A stretch of 64,000 nt of DNA from Paenibacillus sp. MBLB1832 (GTDB taxonomy: Bacteria; Bacillota; Bacilli; Paenibacillales; NBRC-103111). Shown here in pieces: positions 53,684 to 62,627 of this stretch. The DNA lies in the NCBI RefSeq assembly GCF_032271945.1, contig NZ_CP130319.1:1383001-1447000 (forward strand), written 5' to 3'. Positions within the stretch are counted from its first letter, which is position 1; each line of letters begins with the position of its first letter. The notes beneath the pieces were generated by a model that ran no database searches, was not told where the DNA came from, and was given only the letters and a program-made list of their open reading frames with translations. Position numbers and translations under genes: made by a program.

Positions 53684-54052
53684 ATGGCACTCCATCATGT
53701 GGCGGATATCGGCGATCTCCAGGAAGGGCAACGCAAGCTGGTGACGATCGGGAAGCAGCAGATTGGTATTTTTCATGAAGAAGGGAAGTATTACGCGGTT
53801 CTCAATGTTTGTCCGCATGCCTATGCTCCGGTTTGCGAGGGTAAGGTTGAGGCACCTCTCATGGCTGAGGTGGTGGGCAGTCAACCATCCGCCGTCTATG
53901 AGCTGGACTCGGGTCGAAGGGTGCTTCGGTGTCCGTGGCATCACTGGGAATTCGAACTGAATAGTGGGAAACCAGTATGCAGTGGGATTAAGATGCGGTT
54001 GAGAACGTATACGGTCCATCAACAGGACGGGCGTTTATATGTAGAAGTGTAG
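53684..54052 (+). CDS. Rieske [2Fe-2S] ferredoxin-like protein
   Basis: 122 residues, a single Rieske domain. The cluster ligands are Cys43-Pro-His45 and Cys83-Pro-Trp-His86, with a 37-residue insert between the two pairs, longer than in most ferredoxins. No oxygenase subunit, P450 or reductase gene is seen nearby, so its electron partners are unknown. GGAGGAG precedes the ATG. It lies between the amidohydrolase and GH105-like genes, 14 bases from the latter, and is surely co-transcribed with them. Confidence 0.88.
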   Translation: MALHHVADIGDLQEGQRKLVTIGKQQIGIFHEEGKYYAVLNVCPHAYAPVCEGKVEAPLMAEVVGSQPSAVYELDSGRRVLRCPWHHWEFELNSGKPVCSGIKMRLRTYTVHQQDGRLYVEV

Positions 54053-54066
54053 GAGGTTGTGTCAAG

Positions 54067-55506
54067 TTGGCTTCATATGTTCTCACTTCTCAAGCAGATG
54101 GATCGGAGAGTGCCGTTCCTGCCGGCAAACGAATTCCGTTCGGGTGGAAGGCACTTTCAATTGGCAAAGGTCCGGAGGAAGCGGTGCGGCTTCGGTTTGC
54201 AACTCACCCCAAGCCTACAGGCAAGGCGTGGCTGCGGGTTTCTATCGCGTTGGATTTGCGGGAAGAGGTGGTGGTGGAGGCTTTGAATGCTGCTACCGGA
54301 AAGCGGCTCGGCCTATTCGATATTCGATTCGCCTCCGTGCTTCAGCCTCACCAGAGTGAATTAACTGCTGCCCAAGTGGACGAGGCTGGCCGGGACGGCG
54401 TGGAACTGAGGCTTGTACGGGGGAGTGCTCCGGTTTGGATCTTCTCCGAAGTGCCTGTGGAAGCGCCACTTCTCGCGCCTCATATCCTCTATGAAGAGGA
54501 GAAGACTAGTCTCCCCATGGAAAGACTCCAGGATACGATGGCCTCTTTATCGTCGGTCCAAGCCTTCGGTTGGCTGGAAGGGTGCGTTCTGGATGGGCTG
54601 CTTGACCTCGAGCAGGCGTTTGGAGGCGGTCGTTTCCGCGAAGCGGCCGAAGCCCATCTCCGTCTCTTTTTCGATGAGAAGGGGGAGTTGCACTACGAGA
54701 ACCCGCGCAGCGAGCCGGTAGATGGCAAGGTGTACGGGATTGAAGGAACGCTGCCGTTCGCGACGCTCGCTCAATTGAAACCGGAGCACCCGGCGATCGA
54801 GCATGCCTTGACCTTCTGGCTGTCGGAACGCCAAGAGGACGGTGCCATATTGGACGGCTCGATGCTGTCTGGCGAGGGAAGCTACACGATCGCGTATCCG
54901 ATGGCGATCCTGGCTCGGCAATATGGACGGTCCGACCTGGCGTCGCTCTCCCTCCGTCAGCTCGAGGTGCGCAGGGAAAGACTCGTTATTGGAGAAGACT
55001 TATACCTCCGTCATCATGCGAACGGTACCCGCAGCTTCTGCAACTGGTCGCGCGCCTATGCTTGGTACATGCTGGGCTTGGCTCGCACGCTTCGCGAGCT
55101 GAAGGGCTGGGAAGGCTTGGGGGACAGCGAGCACAGCAGGATCCAGGAGCTGGAGCGGGAGCTTGCACGCGTGTCCGATGTGGCCATATCCCGCCAGCAG
55201 CCTAACGGCCTGTGGTGTGTCTATGTCAACGAGCCCGTAACGGGTCCGGAGACGTCAGGTTCCTCGGCCATAGCGACCGCACTGGCGATCGGGGTGAAGC
55301 TGGGCGTGTTGGGAGATAGAGCGGCAGCTGCGGCGAAAAGGACCCGAGACGCGCTAGACGACTTTCTAACGGCAGATGGGGTACTAGGCGGTGTCAGCCA
55401 GAACAACAAGTCTGGGGAGGAGCTTCAGCGGGATGGCTACCGCATCCTGTCCCAGATGGGGACGGGATTGGCGACCCAGCTATACGCGGCATTATTCGCT
55501 CAATAA
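54067..55506 (+). CDS. GH88/GH105-like unsaturated glycuronyl hydrolase
   Basis: 479 residues. The N-terminal 140 residues form a beta domain. The C-terminal alpha/alpha barrel has RSFCNWSRAYAWYMLGLART near residue 320 and ETSGSSAIATALAIGVKLG near residue 397, which match the WxRGxGW-like and SG-S-A motifs of GH88/GH105 enzymes. These remove the unsaturated uronic acid that lyases leave, so the gene fits with the heparinase-like lyase. The usual W-R-G triple reads W-S-R here, so the assignment is to the fold rather than to a proven activity. TTG start with AGGAGG about 9 bases upstream. Confidence 0.68.
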   Translation: MASYVLTSQADGSESAVPAGKRIPFGWKALSIGKGPEEAVRLRFATHPKPTGKAWLRVSIALDLREEVVVEALNAATGKRLGLFDIRFASVLQPHQSELTAAQVDEAGRDGVELRLVRGSAPVWIFSEVPVEAPLLAPHILYEEEKTSLPMERLQDTMASLSSVQAFGWLEGCVLDGLLDLEQAFGGGRFREAAEAHLRLFFDEKGELHYENPRSEPVDGKVYGIEGTLPFATLAQLKPEHPAIEHALTFWLSERQEDGAILDGSMLSGEGSYTIAYPMAILARQYGRSDLASLSLRQLEVRRERLVIGEDLYLRHHANGTRSFCNWSRAYAWYMLGLARTLRELKGWEGLGDSEHSRIQELERELARVSDVAISRQQPNGLWCVYVNEPVTGPETSGSSAIATALAIGVKLGVLGDRAAAAAKRTRDALDDFLTADGVLGGVSQNNKSGEELQRDGYRILSQMGTGLATQLYAALFAQ

Positions 55507-55516
55507 AGACGTAACT

Positions 55517-56400
55517 CTAATGAGCTCGCGGTAAGCCATTACCGTGGGCTTTTTGCCATTCCTTGCTGAGGTATTCCGAAGGGGTATATCCGAACGACTC
55601 CTTGAATTTTTTGTGTACAACGCGGCAAGCATGTTTCAGAATAATGCGTTCGCAGAGCATTCGCATAGTGGATACCGCTTCTTCCGCCTTTCCTTGCTTC
55701 AGACTCTCCAGAATCGCGTTCTCCATTTCGGTTAGAGTGTCCACCTCGTTCCTCAATAGCTGGTCTGTTCGTCTTCTGCAAGCTTGAGCTTGCCGCTAAG
55801 GGAAACAGCATGCAGGTAGAGGATGAATGCAGCACGATTCTCGCTGAAGCTGGTGTTGTTCACAGGTCTTATGTAAGTGATGACCGGAAGGGGAATTCGC
55901 TTGTTGACATCGGTACGAGTGTCCAGCCAAGCTCCATAGGAGTGCATTTTACTTACTAGATCAATCGCTCTCGCATCGCCGAATTCATCGGTATCCAGAA
56001 GCAAACTTTTGGATGTAAAGATTTTCTTCTGAGCAGTGTTATAAAAATCAATTTCGGCAACATGTTCCAACCCGCTGCGCAAATTGTTCAGCACCCCGTA
56101 TAAATCAAGCATCGTACGCACATTACGAGAGCTTAGCTCCTCTTGCGTAAATTGGAGAAGCGAGTTGTTCTGGTAGGTATATTGAAGCATCAATTCGTCG
56201 AACTTTTTAAAAACGCCATTCATTTCTTTCTCTACTTGATTAAGGAATGCCATATGCGTCCGATTGGTTTCGGCGCTGATTACCCGGTTGCTGATCTCTG
56301 AGGACAATAGCCCGAACAGAGCAACCGGTATGCTCGAGAGCAGCAACAGCGAGATGAGAAGTTTTTAATGAAATGTTCCTCTTGCGCTTATTGGTTTCAT
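55517..56400 (-). pseudogene. internally deleted and frameshifted AraC sensor regulator
   Basis: 56346-55753 encodes an extracellular Cache-like sensor of the type in the gene at 43434, without a proper start: KLLISLLLLSSIPVALFG is the membrane segment, but a frameshift near 56372 separates it from an upstream basic leader. 55756-55517 holds the final AraC stretch KKFKESFGYTPSEYLSKEW. The rest of the sensor, the second membrane helix and most of the HTH domain (about 400 residues) are gone. Confidence 0.75.
55523..55555 (+). terminator. terminator after the GH105-like gene
   Basis: 12-bp stem (55523-55534 with 55539-55550) with two G-U pairs and loop GCCA, followed by TTTTT. Confidence 0.8.
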
Positions 56401-56553
56401 GACAGTCTCCCGATGATAGGGTGATCGGGCGTTGTCTCCATTATAGCATGTGAGATTGACGAACCAACAAACACTTTTTGTTTGGCAACTAACAATACTT
56501 GCAGGGTTTCGCGGAAAAAGAACAACTGCCGGCTCAGAAGAGAGGTTCACTAT

Positions 56554-57303
56554 CTATAGCTTTTGTAGATGTGCTCGCAGCTCAGCTGGCGGGAGGTATC
56601 CATACTTCCGAAACACTTGGTACATATAGTATCGGCTGGTAAATCCGCAGCAAAGGGCGATATCCTCGATGGATAAATTGGAGTGCTGCAGCGAGTATAC
56701 CGCCTGCTCTAATCGGTATTTTACAATAAGCTCCATCAAGGAGCATCCCAACTGCTTTTGCAGCAGACGATTGATTTGCCGTGGGGAGAGAAAGACAAGG
56801 TGGGCTACTTCCTCTGCAGTAATTGGGCGGTGAAGCTCATTCTGAACGAATTCTTGTATCCGGTTGAGGCGAAGCTCGTTCTCTGCTTTAGGGTCACGAT
56901 GCGTACTCTCTGCGCGGTAGCTTTGGATGGACTGGAGGACGTCCACCATCAAGTCGATGAGAATGGCTTGGACACGCAGGTGAGAGCCCACACGGGGCGC
57001 TTCAAGTTCGTTGAAGATACGCTCAAACTTTTGGTCTATACGGGCATCATCCTCGAAGGCGTGAGGATAACAATGGGAGAAATAATTTTTCATCGTTTGA
57101 TATTCTATGCTTTCTTGATGTTTATGGTCCTCCGATTTGCCATCAGCAGGCAGTAACTCCCAACGCAGGCAGTATTCGCCCATTGGGTTGGGCACGATAT
57201 CAAGGACGGTCAAATGCGGATCACACTTCTGAAGGCACCGAAATACCCGGATACCACCTGCGATATCGGTCATCATCATTTTACATATTCGCTTTATCTG
57301 CAT
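56554..57303 (-). pseudogene. 5'-truncated AraC-family regulator
   Basis: 249 residues. The C-terminal HTH pair is intact (ITAEEVAHLVFLSPRQINRL, then IEDIALCCGFTSRYYMYQVF). Regulator-like sequence begins only near LTVLDIVPNPMGEYC. The first 25 or so codons are antisense to a GH38 fragment on the plus strand, so the true N-terminus and cupin start were lost at a junction near 57215. It might still be expressed as a DNA-binding fragment. Confidence 0.6.
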
Positions 57304-57729
57304 GAGGGGGATTGGAGAACAGGGCGGGTGGACGAGGAGGGCTGGAAATTCAACGTTCCATTCCTTGTATATCCAATTGCTCCGGAATCGGAGGCTGTAA
57401 GTGAAAAGACATGGTTGACCTTGGAGTCAGCCGGAGGTGTGTTCTTGTCGGCCCTGAAGCCTGCGGAGGATGGATCCGATGATTTAATCCTGCGACTATA
57501 CGAGAATCATGGAGCGAGGACTCCGGTTAAGGTTATTTTTCCGCACACATCTATTTTGTCTGCATCCGAATGCGATTTGATGGAACGGGAGCTTCACTCG
57601 CTAAACGTAGTCGATACATCGATTTGTCTTGCGTTTACTCCCTTCGAAATTAAGACGATCCGCATGAAACGCCTACAAGGCGTCCAATTCCATGCAACCG
57701 GTTTTCCATTCCGTGGAGATAGTTACTAA
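57214..57729 (+). pseudogene. C-terminal fragment of a GH38 alpha-mannosidase
   Basis: 171 residues. ITLLKAPKYPDTTCDIGHHH followed by FTYSLYLHEGDW matches the C-terminal beta domain of GH38 alpha-mannosidases. The catalytic domain, normally about 600-800 residues upstream, is absent; the DNA to the left belongs to an opposing AraC gene. Confidence 0.68.
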
Positions 57730-57792
57730 TTTTGGTAATCTTTTCAGCAAGATTGTAGTTACATTATTTCTTCTGCCGACGGTTGTGATCAA

Positions 57793-57976
57793 AGGGCAGA
57801 AGATGATGCTTCTGGTGACCAAGGTTCCAATATGGCTTACTTACGATGGACATTCCTATGGTGTGGTAAAGAATTGGACCATCTATGAGGACTTGCTGCG
57901 GAAAGTGTTTACAAGATACAAGTGGAAACTTACTTACGTTGGGGTATGGAACGAGACTGATAACTCACACTATTAG
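57793..57976 (+). pseudogene. fragment of a GH39-like glycoside hydrolase
   Basis: GQKMMLLVTKVPIWLTYDGH and VGVWNETDN correspond to residues about 123-178 of the GH39-like enzyme at 39373 (GQKMMLLVTKAPTWLTYSGT, VEVWNEPDN). A stop codon follows just after the acid/base Glu. Nothing before or after it in frame matches the enzyme. Confidence 0.78.
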
Positions 57977-58138
57977 GAAAATGAAGAAGTGGACCTTAAG
58001 TGGGCTCACTTCTTCTATTTTGTTTGCAACAAACCGGCTGTTAACCAAGGTTTGAAGGGTTATAGAAGTGTCTTTGTAATGGGATTCCATGTAGGGGATG
58101 AGGATGTAAGCATTGTCCGGGACTGGAGGCGGCTGGTT

Positions 58139-60628
58139 CTAGGGAAGCTTCCAAAGCGTAAGATTGTCAATGCTGAGTTGCTTATATTGGGAAGTACCGC
58201 CTTGTGTAAAATAGATTCCGCCGAATTCATCCAAATTGGAAGAAATGGTTGAGATCCAGCTTCCGTTGTTCTGGGTGATGCCGCCAATGGACAGGGTAAA
58301 TTGATCGGTATTGTAATCGATAATTCCCGCCAGGGTAACATAAGACCCTTTGACTAGTTTATAATCGGTGCCGCTTGCTGTCTTCGCTTTTATGGAATTG
58401 CTGCCACTGTAATACTTCAATTGTCCGTTATCCGCTATTTCCAATCGAACAGCTCTTCCTGTCAGGGACCCGTTGCTATCTCTCCCAAACGACAACAGCC
58501 ATGACATTCCGCTCTCCATCGTGGCCGGATCGGAATCCAGCCGTACATCCACACTGAATTGGACTTGACCACTTATGGGAGAAGTGGGATAACCGATCTG
58601 TCCACCCAATTCATTGGAGACAGGCTTATAATAAATACTTTTGTTTGCTTGTGCTTGTAAACTGGATTGAGCGGCCGCCCCCCCACCATTGCCTATCCCA
58701 TTTACGATCGTAAATATATTGGCTACATCCGAACTCCACTTGGTACCAACGGCGGATGGACTCCCCTTCACGTCATTCCCCACGGTGTAACCTTCCCCAG
58801 GTTCAAAGCCTATTTGAATTCCTGTCACTGAAGGCAACCCTGCGGTTGGCGTATAAGGGACGGCTGAGGTGGAACTGGAAGTTCGCGGCACGGTGATATC
58901 GAGTCTAGAGCCATCATTCTTATATACCCACCATTTGATGCTTGTTACGTTGGGAACACTTGTATCAAAGCTCAAGTCGGTGCCAATGGTTTGCTCGACG
59001 CCCCCGCTTGGTGTGACATAAGCGCTATAGTTCCGATTGACGACATCCACAGTAAGCCGAATACTGTAAGAAGTATTAGCGGAATATGATACGTTGCTTG
59101 CCGCATAGGCCGATCCGTTGAACGCTTCAATCTTGCCATTGGAGTTAAAGCGCAGCTTCAAAACGGTTTTTCCACCGAAAGAAGCCTTGTCATTAGCAAG
59201 CCCGATATAACTGATGCCACTGGTAGAGCTTGGTTTTACTTCCGCCTGAAAGGTAAAGGTACGAGTCTGCGGCGTGAGCATCGTTTCATTAAGAGAGAGT
59301 TGAGTTGTATTCCATTGGGATAACGGAACTGGATTAATAGCAGTCGTTATTCCATTTGCGATTCTGGAACGCTCTTTACGCAATATTTCCACTCCTGTGC
59401 GGATCGTTACGGCGCCGATATTATGATTCATCCTTGTTCCGGGCCAAGTCCATTTGGATACGCCGTAGGTTGAACCGATGTTCATGAATCGGGGCTGGAA
59501 ATACGCGAATCCGTCCCAAACCCCCGCTTGGAGAATTTGGGGTGTTGTCATTGTGGGGAGCCCTTGCAACGCTTCAACGGATTGGGCATAATCGATAAAG
59601 GTCTGATGGAGATCTCCTGCAATGTCGTACCACGTGTCAAAAATACCGTCGCGCAATGCTGTATCCGTTGTATTGGCATATACATCCCACGATGATTGAC
59701 CACCGTGTTTGGCCACGTAAGACAATGTAGCTAGGGCATGAAGACCGTGCCTTACGGTATCGATCCCGTGAAGGCCGTCACGGTCATTCATCTCCTTGGA
59801 GAATCCTGGTCGATCAGGAAATGCAGGAGTTGCACTGGGATTAGGCGGATAATTAAGCTGGGAGAATACTTGCTTCATACTACGATTGGGATCATCAAAA
59901 TAAGACTGAAAACGCAATCTATCTTGAAGGACAAGTGCGATCACATGAGCTTGGGCAGCAGCGCTCATGCTTCGGTTGTTTGCGAGATCCGGATATAAGG
60001 CTCCTGTGCGTTCCCATAACTGGTCTGCAACATCACCAAGCCAACGATCGATGACTTCCCGTTCCTGGGACGTAATATCATCGCGAATGGCGTCATACGA
60101 TTGCAGAGCGCCCGAGAGCCAGGAACGCAAGGCAATATCCCCCTCAAACCAGCCTGCCTGGAAGGGAAGAGGTGGGTCCTCGTGTCCATTCAGGTCTGAG
60201 GATTGCTGGGGAATATTATTGGTAAACATGCTAGCGGGACCAGCTTGAATGATATCCATCCAATTGCTCACCATTCGCTTAAGGTATAAATCGGTTTCAG
60301 AGCTAGGGACTCCACCATATTGGCCATACTTTAATGCCATATAGGTGGCACTTAACAACTCCTGGGCAATCCCCATGTCGTATACCCACATGGAGGCATG
60401 ATCCAATGGCGTAATCGGCCATGCGGATCCGTAAAGATGGAAGGTTCTTGCCTCCGTTCGAATGGAATGAAAGCCAGGTGACTGGTAAAGCGCGACTGCA
60501 TCCTCAGGGGTCATAAATACCCACCAGGTTCTAGAGACGCCGGCATGGGCAGGTGTTCCCAACGGCAGGCAGCTAGCTATAAGACTAATGACAGGCATAA
60601 CAGCCAAAATCGTTTTTCTTACGTACAT
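58139..60628 (-). CDS. secreted alginate-lyase-like protein with two jelly-roll domains
   Basis: 829 residues. A signal peptide ends at AHA (residue 29). Residues about 35-410 are an alpha/alpha-toroid like the alginate_lyase family, with NNRSMSAAAQAHVIALVLQ, GLHGIDTVRHGLHALATLSY and RMNHNIGAVTIRTGVEIL. Two concanavalin-like beta-sandwich domains follow (about 425-580 and 600-829), probably for carbohydrate binding. The ATG at 60628 has AAGGAG 7 bases upstream; the frame is open to 60697. Divergent from the two-component system. Confidence 0.75.
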   Translation of the reverse strand: MYVRKTILAVMPVISLIASCLPLGTPAHAGVSRTWWVFMTPEDAVALYQSPGFHSIRTEARTFHLYGSAWPITPLDHASMWVYDMGIAQELLSATYMALKYGQYGGVPSSETDLYLKRMVSNWMDIIQAGPASMFTNNIPQQSSDLNGHEDPPLPFQAGWFEGDIALRSWLSGALQSYDAIRDDITSQEREVIDRWLGDVADQLWERTGALYPDLANNRSMSAAAQAHVIALVLQDRLRFQSYFDDPNRSMKQVFSQLNYPPNPSATPAFPDRPGFSKEMNDRDGLHGIDTVRHGLHALATLSYVAKHGGQSSWDVYANTTDTALRDGIFDTWYDIAGDLHQTFIDYAQSVEALQGLPTMTTPQILQAGVWDGFAYFQPRFMNIGSTYGVSKWTWPGTRMNHNIGAVTIRTGVEILRKERSRIANGITTAINPVPLSQWNTTQLSLNETMLTPQTRTFTFQAEVKPSSTSGISYIGLANDKASFGGKTVLKLRFNSNGKIEAFNGSAYAASNVSYSANTSYSIRLTVDVVNRNYSAYVTPSGGVEQTIGTDLSFDTSVPNVTSIKWWVYKNDGSRLDITVPRTSSSTSAVPYTPTAGLPSVTGIQIGFEPGEGYTVGNDVKGSPSAVGTKWSSDVANIFTIVNGIGNGGGAAAQSSLQAQANKSIYYKPVSNELGGQIGYPTSPISGQVQFSVDVRLDSDPATMESGMSWLLSFGRDSNGSLTGRAVRLEIADNGQLKYYSGSNSIKAKTASGTDYKLVKGSYVTLAGIIDYNTDQFTLSIGGITQNNGSWISTISSNLDEFGGIYFTQGGTSQYKQLSIDNLTLWKLP

Positions 60629-60656
60629 CACTTCGCTCCTTTCAAATATGTATTCG

Positions 60657-60675
60657 CTTACATAATCATTGTAAG
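60657..60675. promoter_or_regulatory. inverted repeat between divergent lyase and histidine kinase genes
   Basis: CTTACA (60657-60662) and TGTAAG (60670-60675) flank TAATCAT. It lies 28 bases before the lyase start, where a regulator such as the adjacent response regulator might bind. Confidence 0.35.
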
Positions 60676-60821
60676 AGAATAAGATTTTAGGGAACAAGAA
60701 GGTGATCGTACAATCATACAGGGGAATCGTACATTATGGATGGGAACTATGGACACACGACAAGGTTCATTATACAGTAATCATATCGGGAACATCTTTC
60801 GGTAGGGTGGTTATTGTGCCA

Positions 60822-62627
60822 ATGAATAGGAATATGAAAAGAAATAGGACCTCCTTGCAGCGAAAATTGCTGATCATGAATATTTCGGTGATCTTATGCA
60901 TGGTTCTGTCCATCGGGTTATTCAGTTATTATGAGACCTCGCGAACAATCCGACAGGATGTGGAGCGCTTTAGCAATCTGGTACTCAAGCAAGGAAATTT
61001 GAATTTAAATCGGTACTTTAATGAATATGAGCAGGCTCTGTCGCTGATTGGATTAAGCAGAGATTATCAGGAATGGATCAATGCGAGCCAAGGGAACCGG
61101 ATCCAAATGTATTTGGCCTACACGCAGCTGGAGGAGAAGAATTTCACACCCTTTAACCGCTTGCATCCAGAGATAGTAAGTATCACCTTATATAATAGAA
61201 ATGGAAATGAAATGTCTTATGCGCTCAAGGGGATGGACAAGGATTATACCGTAACTAGCGAGCCTTGGTTCCAAACGCTACCAGAGAGCGGTAAAACGCA
61301 GATTTACTTAGTTCAGTCGCATCATATCCTGACCTCTGACGGGAAGCCGACATACATGCCTTTGCTCTCTTTTGTCAAAAACTTCACCACCTATAATGGA
61401 CAAAACGGTTTTATTAAGATGGATGTTTCCCTGGAACCGATCAACCGTATTCTCAATGAAATGGAGCTTGCCGAGAACGGCATCGGATTCATCGTAGACA
61501 AAAATGGGATCATCGTAGCCCATCCGAATACCGAGCAAATCGGTCATGCTGCAGACGCCGATCTTATGAGGGAAGTTCAGCAAAAGGAAAATGGATTTTT
61601 CTCCAGAAAAAGAACAAATGAACTTGTCATGTTCCAGACCGTTCCATTTACTGGTTGGAAATCTGTTGTGGAGGTTCCATTCGGGGAAGTATCCCAGAGC
61701 ATTGTCCGAGTGCGCAATATGACATTCAGCATATCCATCATTGGAATTATGGCTGCCAGCATACTGATCGTAACACTTATATCGAAATATATGGCAGGAA
61801 TTCGCAATATAAGGCAGGTCATTAAACAAACGGAGCTTGGTAAAATGGAGCCAAGAGCGACGATCATCGGACATGACGAGGTGGGGGACCTCGGAAGAGC
61901 ATACAATTCCATGCTGGACAATTTGCAGAGTGTCATCCATCAATTGTCGGAATCGAAGGTGAAGCAAAAGGAGGCAGCCTACCATGCGCTCCAATCCCAA
62001 ATTAATTCTCATTTTCTGTATAATACGCTTGAATCGATTAATTCCCTTGCCAATATGATAGATCATCAGCCCATTCAGACGATGACCGTGGGCTTGTCCA
62101 GAATGCTGCGTTATTCGGCTGCTTTGCACGACAGGAACGTAACCATCGGAGACGAGATCCGGCACGTCATTCATTTTATGAATATCATTAAAATACGCTA
62201 CGAGGAAAAGTTTCAATATGAAATTGAAGACTTAGAGGGATGCTCGGAAATTCCCTGTATCGTGGCTGTTTTCCAGCCTATCGTCGAGAATAGCATCAAA
62301 CACGGCTTAGAGAAAACCGGGCTTCCCTTGTTTGTTCATATTCGTCTCATACGGGAGTCCACCGAATATATGGCTGTTCATTTCCAGGACAATGGCCCTG
62401 GCTTTACGCAGGACGAGCTTGATCGTTTATCTCAACAGCTTCATGATCCGGACTTTTTGGTTAAGTACAACCACTTGAAGCACATCGGCCTCCTTAACGT
62501 CCATTACCGGATACGGATGATGTTTCCCGATTCCGAAGCAGGTGTATTTCTGGCTAATGCAGAGGGTGGAAGAGGAGCGCTGGTAACCTTGCGTTTTCCT
62601 TGTCAACCAGTAAAGGGGGCTGACTAG
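60822..62627 (+). CDS. sensor histidine kinase, YesM-like
   Basis: 601 residues. A transmembrane segment near residues 17-37 and another near 300-320 bound a Cache-type extracellular sensor. Then come HAMP, the His_kinase domain with phosphoacceptor His397 in INSHFLYNTLES, and the ATPase with the N-box VENSIKHGLEK and G-box FQDNGPGFT. The ATG at 60822 is preferred; the frame is open from 60702 but the earlier part is not kinase-like. Its stop directly abuts the response regulator. Confidence 0.91.
   Translation: MNRNMKRNRTSLQRKLLIMNISVILCMVLSIGLFSYYETSRTIRQDVERFSNLVLKQGNLNLNRYFNEYEQALSLIGLSRDYQEWINASQGNRIQMYLAYTQLEEKNFTPFNRLHPEIVSITLYNRNGNEMSYALKGMDKDYTVTSEPWFQTLPESGKTQIYLVQSHHILTSDGKPTYMPLLSFVKNFTTYNGQNGFIKMDVSLEPINRILNEMELAENGIGFIVDKNGIIVAHPNTEQIGHAADADLMREVQQKENGFFSRKRTNELVMFQTVPFTGWKSVVEVPFGEVSQSIVRVRNMTFSISIIGIMAASILIVTLISKYMAGIRNIRQVIKQTELGKMEPRATIIGHDEVGDLGRAYNSMLDNLQSVIHQLSESKVKQKEAAYHALQSQINSHFLYNTLESINSLANMIDHQPIQTMTVGLSRMLRYSAALHDRNVTIGDEIRHVIHFMNIIKIRYEEKFQYEIEDLEGCSEIPCIVAVFQPIVENSIKHGLEKTGLPLFVHIRLIRESTEYMAVHFQDNGPGFTQDELDRLSQQLHDPDFLVKYNHLKHIGLLNVHYRIRMMFPDSEAGVFLANAEGGRGALVTLRFPCQPVKGAD

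Noticed and set aside
57989..58252. 87-codon plus-strand frame
   Set aside because: Its second half is antisense to the lyase-like gene, and the first half has no recognisable content.
61308..62216. 302-codon minus-strand frame
   Set aside because: Antisense to the histidine kinase whose motifs are intact; no domain is visible in the product.
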